A stretch of 10,030 bases of DNA, taken from positions 1-10,030 of the forward strand of contig JASLAA010000115.1 in assembly GCA_030147325.1 (NCBI GenBank), read 5' to 3'. A model generated the notes under the pieces. That model worked only from the letters and a program-made list of their open reading frames with translations, was not told the origin of the DNA and did not search any database. Source of the DNA: Arthrobacter sp. (GTDB taxonomy: Bacteria; Actinomycetota; Actinomycetes; Actinomycetales; Micrococcaceae). The translations under genes and the position numbers were made by a program. Position 1 is the first letter of the stretch. Every line of letters starts with the position of its first letter. Below are positions 4,764 through 10,030 of this stretch, piece by piece.

Positions 4764-7607
4764 GTGACAGTGCCCCTCGAAGTGTCCCCCGCGCATGCGG
4801 CCGAGCAGTTCGGCCAGACCGCAGGAGACATCAGCTCCGACCTGCGCGCCGACGTGCGGCGCGTCAGCACGCTGCTCGGTGAGTCGCTGGTCCGGCAGCA
4901 CGGCCAGGATCTCCTCGACCTGGTGGAACGCGTCCGCCTGCTGACCAAGCAGTCGAAGGAGGCAGGGAGCGTCAGTGACGCGACCGAGCGTGCGGCTCTC
5001 GCCGAACAGGTCCGTGAACTCCTCGCAGCGCTCCCCATCGATCAGGCGACCGAGCTGGTGCGGGCCTTCGCCGCCTACTTCCACCTCGCGAACGCCGCGG
5101 AGCAGGTGCACCGCGTGCGGGGGCTCCGGACCCGCTCCGAGGAGGAGGGCTGGCTCGCCCGGACCGTCACCCGCATCGCCACCGATGCCGGTCCCGCCGC
5201 GCTCGCCGACGTGGTCCAGCAGCTCGACGTCCGACCGGTGTTCACGGCACATCCGACCGAGGCCTCGCGCCGCTCGGTGCTCGACAAGTTGCGCCGGCTC
5301 TCCGATGTCCTCGCCGAGACCACGGTGGAGGGATCCCAGCAGCGGCGGCGGCAGGACCGCCGGCTCGCCGAGGTGATCGACCTGATCTGGCAGACGGACG
5401 AGCTGCGCCAGGTGCGGCCCACCCCGATCGACGAGGCACGCAACGCCATCTACTACCTCGGGGACATCCTCACCACGTCGATGCCGGAACTGCTCGAGGA
5501 CCTCTCGGACCTCCTTGCCGAGCACGGGGTCGCTCTTCCTGCGTCGGGGGCACCGCTGCGCTTCGGATCGTGGATCGGTGGTGACCGTGACGGCAATCCG
5601 AATGTCACTGCTGCCGTGACCCGCGAGATCCTGCAGATCCAGAACCAGCAGGCCGTCCGGATCGCGATCCATTTCGTCGACCGGCTGATCTCGTCGCTGT
5701 CCTCCTCGACGGCGATCGTGGGGGTCTCCGACGAGCTGACGGCGAGCATCGAGCGTGACCTCGGGAACCTCCCGCGCCTCGACAAGCGGGTCCTCGCGCT
5801 CAACGCGCAGGAACCGTACCGCCTGAAATTGACCTGCGTGAAGGCGAAGCTGCTGAACACCGCGACACGCGTGCAGAACCAGACCGCGCACGAGCCGGGA
5901 CGCGACTACAACGACACCGCACAGGTGCTGGCCGATCTGCAGCTCGTGGGGGACTCGCTCCGCGAGCATGCGGCAGGACTCGCCGCTGACGGAGCACTCG
6001 CCACGGCGTCGCGCGTCATCTCGTCCTTCGGACTGCACCTTGCCACCCTCGACATCCGCGAGCACGCGGACATGCACCACGACGTCGTCGCACAGCTGAC
6101 CGACCGGCTGGGCGAGCTGGACGTGCCCTACCTCGACCTGGACCGGGCCGGCCGGCTCGAGGCGCTCTCCCGCGAACTCGCGTCCCGGCGTCCGCTGGCG
6201 ACCGCCAATCCGCCCCTGGACGACGGCGCCCGGCGCACCTTCGACGTCTTCCGGGAGATCGCTTCTGCCCTGGGGACCTACGGCCCCGACGTCATCGAGA
6301 CCTACATCGTCTCGATGACGAGGGGCGCGGACGACGTCCTCGCGCCGGTGGTCCTCGCGCGCGAAGCGGGCCTGGTCGACGTCGTCGGGAACGGTTCGGG
6401 TGGATCGGACTCGGGCGCTTTCGCGAGGATCGGATTCGCCCCGCTCCTCGAGACGGTCGACGAGCTCCGTGTCTCGGCCGAGATCGTGGACACGCTGCTG
6501 TCCGATCCGACGTACCGGGAGGTGGTGCGCCTGCGCGGGGACCTGCAGGAGGTCATGCTCGGGTACTCGGATTCCAACAAGGAATCCGGAGTGCTGACGA
6601 GCCTGTGGGAGATCCACAAGACCCAGCGGCGGCTGCGCGACGTCGCTGCCAAGCACGGCGTGCGCCTGCGGCTGTTCCACGGCCGGGGCGGGTCCGTCGG
6701 ACGCGGCGGCGGCCCCACGTACGACGCCATCCTGGCGCAGCCGAACGGCGTGCTCGAGGGGGAGATCAAGTTCACCGAACAGGGTGAGGTCATCAGCGAC
6801 AAGTACTCGCTGCCGGCACTGGCGCGGGAGAACCTCGAGCTGTCCCTGGCCGCCGTCATGCAGGGTTCCGCGCTGCACCGCGAACCCCGGACGTCCGACG
6901 ACGACCGCGGGCGCTGGGCCGACGTCATGGAGACGGTGTCCGATGCCGCGTTCGCCCGGTACCGCTCCCTGATCGACCACGAGGACCTGCCCGCCTACTT
7001 CCTGGCGTCCACGCCCGTGGAGCAGCTCGGTTCGCTCAACATCGGCTCACGTCCGTCGAAGCGGCCCGACTCCGGCAGTGGCCTCGGTGGGCTCCGTGCC
7101 ATCCCGTGGGTCTTCGGGTGGACGCAGTCCCGGCAGATCGTGCCGGGGTGGTTCGGCGTCGGCTCCGGGCTCCGCGCGGCACGCGAGGCGGGGCATGAGG
7201 GGCTGCTCGCGGAGATGCTCGACCGCTGGCACTTCTTCCGGACCGTGGTCTCCAACGTCGAGATGACGCTCGCGAAGACGGATCTCGAGATCGCCGCCCA
7301 CTACGTCGAGGCGCTCGTGCCGGCGGACCTGCAGCACCTGTTCGGCGTGATCCGCGCGGAGTACGAGCTGACCCTGGCCGAGATCCGCCTCCTCACCGGT
7401 GAGCACGAACTGCTCGACAACCAGCCGGTGCTCAAACGCTCCCTCGCCGTCCGGGACCAGTACCTCGATCCCATCTCCTACCTGCAGGTCGAACTGCTGC
7501 GCCGGGTGCGTGCGGATGCCGACGGCGGACAGCCCGACGGGCAGCTCCAGCGCGCCATGCTGATCACGATCAACGGGGTGGCCGCGGGGATGCGAAACAC
7601 GGGCTGA
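4764..7607 (+). CDS. ppc: Phosphoenolpyruvate carboxylase
   Basis: A complete 947-aa PEP carboxylase, the cytoplasmic anaplerotic enzyme that joins PEP and bicarbonate to make oxaloacetate and phosphate. Signature motifs are intact: TAHPTE (161-166, catalytic His163), FGSWIGGDRDGNPNV (267-281), LDIREH (429-434), GYSDSNKESG (600-609), FHGRGGSVGRGGGP (638-651), LRAIPWVFGWTQ (777-788) and the invariant C-terminus GMRNTG. Positions that bind inhibitory aspartate in the E. coli enzyme (Arg587, Lys773, Arg832, Asn881) correspond to Arg641, Lys838, Arg897 and Asn945, so feedback inhibition by aspartate is expected. Length is normal for the bacterial enzyme (E. coli 883 aa), with the excess spread through N-terminal and internal loops. 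GTG 4764 is preceded by a weak AAAGCAGG site 5 nt upstream; GTG 4770 is an alternative. The gene appears to be monocistronic: gaps of more than 120 bp lie on both sides. Confidence 0.98.
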   Translation: MTVPLEVSPAHAAEQFGQTAGDISSDLRADVRRVSTLLGESLVRQHGQDLLDLVERVRLLTKQSKEAGSVSDATERAALAEQVRELLAALPIDQATELVRAFAAYFHLANAAEQVHRVRGLRTRSEEEGWLARTVTRIATDAGPAALADVVQQLDVRPVFTAHPTEASRRSVLDKLRRLSDVLAETTVEGSQQRRRQDRRLAEVIDLIWQTDELRQVRPTPIDEARNAIYYLGDILTTSMPELLEDLSDLLAEHGVALPASGAPLRFGSWIGGDRDGNPNVTAAVTREILQIQNQQAVRIAIHFVDRLISSLSSSTAIVGVSDELTASIERDLGNLPRLDKRVLALNAQEPYRLKLTCVKAKLLNTATRVQNQTAHEPGRDYNDTAQVLADLQLVGDSLREHAAGLAADGALATASRVISSFGLHLATLDIREHADMHHDVVAQLTDRLGELDVPYLDLDRAGRLEALSRELASRRPLATANPPLDDGARRTFDVFREIASALGTYGPDVIETYIVSMTRGADDVLAPVVLAREAGLVDVVGNGSGGSDSGAFARIGFAPLLETVDELRVSAEIVDTLLSDPTYREVVRLRGDLQEVMLGYSDSNKESGVLTSLWEIHKTQRRLRDVAAKHGVRLRLFHGRGGSVGRGGGPTYDAILAQPNGVLEGEIKFTEQGEVISDKYSLPALARENLELSLAAVMQGSALHREPRTSDDDRGRWADVMETVSDAAFARYRSLIDHEDLPAYFLASTPVEQLGSLNIGSRPSKRPDSGSGLGGLRAIPWVFGWTQSRQIVPGWFGVGSGLRAAREAGHEGLLAEMLDRWHFFRTVVSNVEMTLAKTDLEIAAHYVEALVPADLQHLFGVIRAEYELTLAEIRLLTGEHELLDNQPVLKRSLAVRDQYLDPISYLQVELLRRVRADADGGQPDGQLQRAMLITINGVAAGMRNTG

Positions 7608-7628
7608 CCGGGTCGCCGCGGCCGGTCA
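7605..7628 (+). terminator. Possible hairpin terminator at the ppc stop
   Basis: A perfect 7-bp inverted repeat TGACCGG/CCGGTCA encloses a 10-nt loop and includes the ppc stop codon itself. A second, mutually exclusive 5-bp hairpin CACCC/GGGTG lies at 7627-7640. Neither is followed by a T-run, so intrinsic termination is uncertain. Confidence 0.35.
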
Positions 7629-7730
7629 CCCCACCGGGTGCGGCAGGAATAGCTGCGCGACGGTGCAGGTTGCCGCCCATGGAAGCCCTGAAGTCACCGG
7701 CCGCGCGCCGGGCACCCGAGGAGGAGCACC

Positions 7731-8663
7731 ATGAAGGCAGTGTTTTACGAGCAGTACGGCGATCCTGACGTCCTCCAGTACGGCGAGCAGCCGGACCCGA
7801 AGGTGGGGCCGGACTCCGTCCTCGTCGACGTGCGTGCGTCGTCGGTCAACCCGGTCGACTGGAAGGTCACGGCCGGCTACCTCGACAGCGTGCTGCCGAC
7901 CTTCTTCCCGGTGATCCCGGGCTGGGACCTGGCGGGCGTCGTCGTGCAGCCCGGTCCGTCGGTGACCGAGTTCCAGGCCGGGGACGAAGTGATCGGGTAC
8001 GCCCGCATGGACACGGTGGGGCTCGGGACCTTCGCCGAGCGGATCGCGGCTCCCGTCCGGGCGCTGGCCCGCAAGCCGCGCAACGTGTCATGGGCGGAAG
8101 CAGCCACCATGCCGCTGGCCGGCCTCACCGCGTACCAGTCGCTGAAGGCGGTCGGTGTGGACGAGGGCGACACCGTCCTGGTGCACAACGGGTCGGGAGG
8201 AGTCGGGACCTACGCCATCCAGATCGCGAAGGCCTGGGGTGCCCGGGTCCTCGCCACCGCGTCCGAGAAGAACCACGAGTTCCTGCGGTCCCTGGGCGCC
8301 GAGCCGCTGATGTACGGCGACGGCCTGTCGCAGCGCCTGGGAGAGGTGGCTCCGGACGGAGTCGACGCCGTCGTCGACTACGTCGGCGGGCAGGATTGGG
8401 TGGCGTCCCTCGACCATCTCAGGACACCCGGGCGCGTCGCCTCCGTGACCGACGCCGAGGTCAAGGACAAGGGCGGTTCCTACGTCTTCGTGCGGCCGAA
8501 CCCGGCCGATCTCCTGGCGCTGACAGAGCTCGTCGAGGCCGGCCGCGTGACGCCGGTCCTCGCCGAGTCCTTCCCGCTGGAGCGCGCCGCCGATGCGTTC
8601 CGCAGCAGCATCGAAGGGCACGTGCGCGGCAAGATCGCCGTCACCGTCGGCGACCAGCAGTAG
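7731..8663 (+). CDS. Zinc-free MDR-family NADP-dependent oxidoreductase (quinone oxidoreductase-like)
   Basis: A 310-aa medium-chain dehydrogenase/reductase of the zinc-independent quinone oxidoreductase type. It has an N-terminal GroES-like part (about 1-120; ASSVNPVDWKVTAG at 36-49, PGWDLAGVV at 63-71, AGDEVIG at 83-89) and a Rossmann domain with HNGSGGVGTYAIQIAK (152-167) and ATASEKN (175-181), where Lys180 is placed to contact the NADPH 2'-phosphate. VRGKIAVTV (298-306) is the usual family end. Zinc-ligand cysteines are absent, so it should be a reductase of quinones or enones and not an alcohol dehydrogenase; the true substrate cannot be read from sequence. The start is secure: AGGAGG (7719-7724) stands 6 nt before the ATG. 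It is probably transcribed alone, 123 bp after ppc, and ends against a convergent gene with a strong hairpin between. Confidence 0.93.
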   Translation: MKAVFYEQYGDPDVLQYGEQPDPKVGPDSVLVDVRASSVNPVDWKVTAGYLDSVLPTFFPVIPGWDLAGVVVQPGPSVTEFQAGDEVIGYARMDTVGLGTFAERIAAPVRALARKPRNVSWAEAATMPLAGLTAYQSLKAVGVDEGDTVLVHNGSGGVGTYAIQIAKAWGARVLATASEKNHEFLRSLGAEPLMYGDGLSQRLGEVAPDGVDAVVDYVGGQDWVASLDHLRTPGRVASVTDAEVKDKGGSYVFVRPNPADLLALTELVEAGRVTPVLAESFPLERAADAFRSSIEGHVRGKIAVTVGDQQ

Positions 8664-8669
8664 CGGCCG

Positions 8670-8691
8670 GGCGCCGGTCCCGTCCGGCGCC
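8670..8691. terminator. Putative bidirectional hairpin between convergent genes
   Basis: GGCGCCGG and CCGGCGCC form a perfect 8-bp stem around a 6-nt loop (8678-8683). The hairpin fills the 27-bp gap between the MDR gene (stop at 8663) and the TspO-like gene (stop 8691-8693), and its last base overlaps the latter's stop codon. It could stop transcription from both sides. There is no T-run on either strand, which is common in high-GC actinobacteria but weakens the intrinsic-terminator call. Confidence 0.65.
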
Positions 8692-9986
8692 TAGTAGCGC
8701 GAGTCCTCGTAGCTCTCACCCAGCAGGTCGAGGGGCTCGCGCTGCGCGTCCTCCTCGGCGCGGAGCCGGCGCCGGTAGGCGTGGTCCACCCGGTGCCGGC
8801 GGGAACCGGCGGTGATGAGCAGCAGGAAGATGGACAGGGCGGCAAGGAAGGCGACCCCGACCGCGAACGGCTGGCCCACCACCCGCTCGACGGCGATCCA
8901 GAGCAGACCCCACGATGTCGCCGCGGCGACGGAGAGGCGTCCGCGGTCCGTCGAGCAGACGACGGCGGCTGTCATCAGCACCGCGATGATCCCGACGATC
9001 GCCCAGGTGGTGCCTTCCCAGCCGAGGAGATCGATTCCCTGCGCCGTGAGGAGCGCCGCCGCATTCGCGGCCGCCGCCACCAGCACCCAACCCAGGTACA
9101 GGCCGATCGGCGTGTCGACCAGCGCTCCCTCCAGCCGGGTCTCGTTGGGGTGCTCGTTGAGTGTCCGGACGGCGGCCAGGAGCGCGAAGAAGAGCAGCAT
9201 GATGACCACGAGGCTCAGCGTCAGCAGGCCTGCCTGGGCACTCATGATCCAGGCCAGGTTCAGCAGCATCGAGGCTGCGACCGTCCAGCCCAGGCGCCGC
9301 TGCCGCTCGCTGCGCCGCTGCGACGGCAGCCACTGGAAGGCGGTGTAGGCGATGAGGCCCGCGTAGATGACGCTCCAGATGGAGAACGCGGACGACGACG
9401 GCGCGAGCAGCGTCGCGTCGGGGGCGAACAGCCCGCCCGCGGCGTCCCTGATGGACGGTCCGCCGAAGGCTCCCACGCCGGCCGCCGACCCGAGGATGCA
9501 GGCGACCGCACACAGGGTGACGGCACACTGTCGCACGATGTCGGAGTCCCAGGAGCCGGCATGGCGCAGCGCGGCACTGCTGCCCCGGCCGATGGCCCTG
9601 CCGGTCGAGCTTCCGGCCGTCCTCACCCTCGTGGCGGCGATACGGAGCCGTTCCGCCGCTGCATCGCCCGCAGGCCGCGGGTCCGTCCCAACGGACTCAC
9701 CCGTCGCGGAACGGACCGCGTTACCCTCGCCCCCGCCGGGCGTCGACACCTGCGGCGTGCTGCGTGCTGCGTGCCGGGTCGTCGGGGCGGCGGCAGCCTC
9801 CGGCTCCGGGCCGGACTGCCGGGCGTCGGTTGTCGGCGACGTCGTCCGCGGCTGCGCGGCCTTGAGACGTTCGAGGACGCTCGGGGCCTCCGGGCGTTCC
9901 CGGGGGGACGAGTCCGCAGGGGCGTTGGACGGCGGCCTGACCGGTGCGTCAGGAAGCCAGGGTCCCGGGTTCTTCGGGGTGCTCAT
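8691..9986 (-). CDS. TspO/MBR-like (tryptophan-rich sensory protein) membrane protein with long disordered N-terminus
   Basis: The 431-aa product has two halves. Residues 1 to about 148 are rich in Pro, Ala, Ser, Thr, Arg and Gly with no hydrophobic segment, so this part is probably disordered. Residues about 150-395 hold roughly seven to eight membrane helices with TspO/MBR-like signatures: SAFSIWSVIYAGLIAYTAFQ (199-218), NLAWIMSAQAGLLTLSLVV (243-261) and TPIGLYLGWVLVAAAANAA (292-310). TspO proteins bind porphyrins and sterol-like ligands; large actinobacterial relatives are annotated as tryptophan-rich sensory proteins without known function. Canonical TspO has five helices and about 160 aa, so this is an enlarged version. 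A charged tail (395-431, Arg-rich then acidic) is likely cytoplasmic. ATG 9986 is preceded by weak GGAAGG and GAAAG sites and lies inside the probable end of the upstream gene. GTG codons at about residues 80 and 121 are alternative starts that keep the membrane part. Confidence 0.8.
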   Translation of the reverse strand: MSTPKNPGPWLPDAPVRPPSNAPADSSPRERPEAPSVLERLKAAQPRTTSPTTDARQSGPEPEAAAAPTTRHAARSTPQVSTPGGGEGNAVRSATGESVGTDPRPAGDAAAERLRIAATRVRTAGSSTGRAIGRGSSAALRHAGSWDSDIVRQCAVTLCAVACILGSAAGVGAFGGPSIRDAAGGLFAPDATLLAPSSSAFSIWSVIYAGLIAYTAFQWLPSQRRSERQRRLGWTVAASMLLNLAWIMSAQAGLLTLSLVVIMLLFFALLAAVRTLNEHPNETRLEGALVDTPIGLYLGWVLVAAAANAAALLTAQGIDLLGWEGTTWAIVGIIAVLMTAAVVCSTDRGRLSVAAATSWGLLWIAVERVVGQPFAVGVAFLAALSIFLLLITAGSRRHRVDHAYRRRLRAEEDAQREPLDLLGESYEDSRY

Positions 9987-10030
9987 GCGCTTTCGTGGCC
10001 TTCCGGTGTTTCTTCAGGGCGAGGATTGCC
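9949..10030 (-). CDS. Partial C-terminus of an upstream minus-strand gene (unidentified)
   Basis: On the minus strand an open frame enters from the right edge and ends at a TGA at 9949-9951. Its last 26 residues start with a hydrophobic AILAL, then KKHRKATKAHEHPEEPGTLAS. This looks like a membrane-protein tail, a last helix followed by a basic then acidic cytoplasmic end. Its codons keep G or C in about 70% of third positions, as in the neighbouring genes. The competing frame, which ends in an ATGA overlap at 9983-9985, has only about a third, so I prefer the longer frame. It overlaps the TspO-like start by 38 nt. Too little is present to name the family, and the whole call is provisional. 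Confidence 0.45.
   Translation of the reverse strand, partial: AILALKKHRKATKAHEHPEEPGTLAS

Noticed and set aside
4494..6980. 828-aa minus-strand open frame opposite ppc
   Set aside because: The ppc frame has all family motifs. The antisense frame spans the ppc promoter and two unrelated genes and shows no domain.
1..10030. Mobile element, CRISPR, toxin-antitoxin, phage-defence or biosynthetic cluster
   Set aside because: I looked for transposase or integrase motifs, direct-repeat arrays, paired small ORFs, and a tRNA-like cloverleaf. Nothing rose above background, and base composition looks uniform across the window.

Overview
The window is gene-dense, high-GC DNA in which every coding frame strongly prefers G or C in third codon positions. 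The gene set (actinobacterial-type PEP carboxylase, paired DUF202 membrane proteins, a long TspO/MBR-like protein with a disordered N-terminus, and TANNNT -10 elements 6-7 nt ahead of start codons) points to an actinobacterium, most likely a Micrococcaceae (Arthrobacter-like) chromosome. That placement is inferred from gene style and was not tested by a search. I see no tRNA, rRNA, CRISPR array, insertion sequence, integrase or other sign of a mobile element. This looks like ordinary chromosomal core and housekeeping sequence.

Layout, left to right. A YdeI/OmpD-associated-family protein (57-650, +) converges on a GH76-type glycoside hydrolase with no visible export signal (647-1645, -); their stop codons overlap by 4 bp. 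A 144-bp divergent intergenic region separates the hydrolase from a two-gene catabolic unit on the + strand: an HSD10-like short-chain dehydrogenase (1790-2575) and an acyl-CoA dehydrogenase on the glutaryl-CoA dehydrogenase scaffold (2621-3784). Two small DUF202 membrane proteins follow (3809-4273 and 4273-4641), joined by a TGATG overlap and apparently served by their own promoter. Next come phosphoenolpyruvate carboxylase (ppc, 4764-7607) and a zinc-free MDR-family NAD(P)H oxidoreductase (7731-8663). A GC-rich hairpin separates that gene from a convergent minus-strand gene for a 431-aa TspO/MBR-like membrane protein (8691-9986). The 3' end of another minus-strand gene probably enters at the right edge (9949-10030) and overlaps the TspO-like start.

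How the genes fit together. The dehydrogenase pair is suited to oxidation of a short or branched acyl-CoA: FAD-dependent alpha,beta-dehydrogenation, then, after a hydration step encoded elsewhere, NAD-dependent oxidation of the 3-hydroxyacyl-CoA. PEP carboxylase replenishes oxaloacetate, and all four residues that bind inhibitory aspartate in the E. coli enzyme have counterparts here. The other genes are functionally independent neighbours. The most useful second-look points are three candidate leaderless promoters, the loss of the glutarate-binding residues in the acyl-CoA dehydrogenase, the apparently cytoplasmic GH76 enzyme, and the overlapping gene ends at 647-650, 8670-8693 and 9949-9986. 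I did not find a convincing undescribed system.
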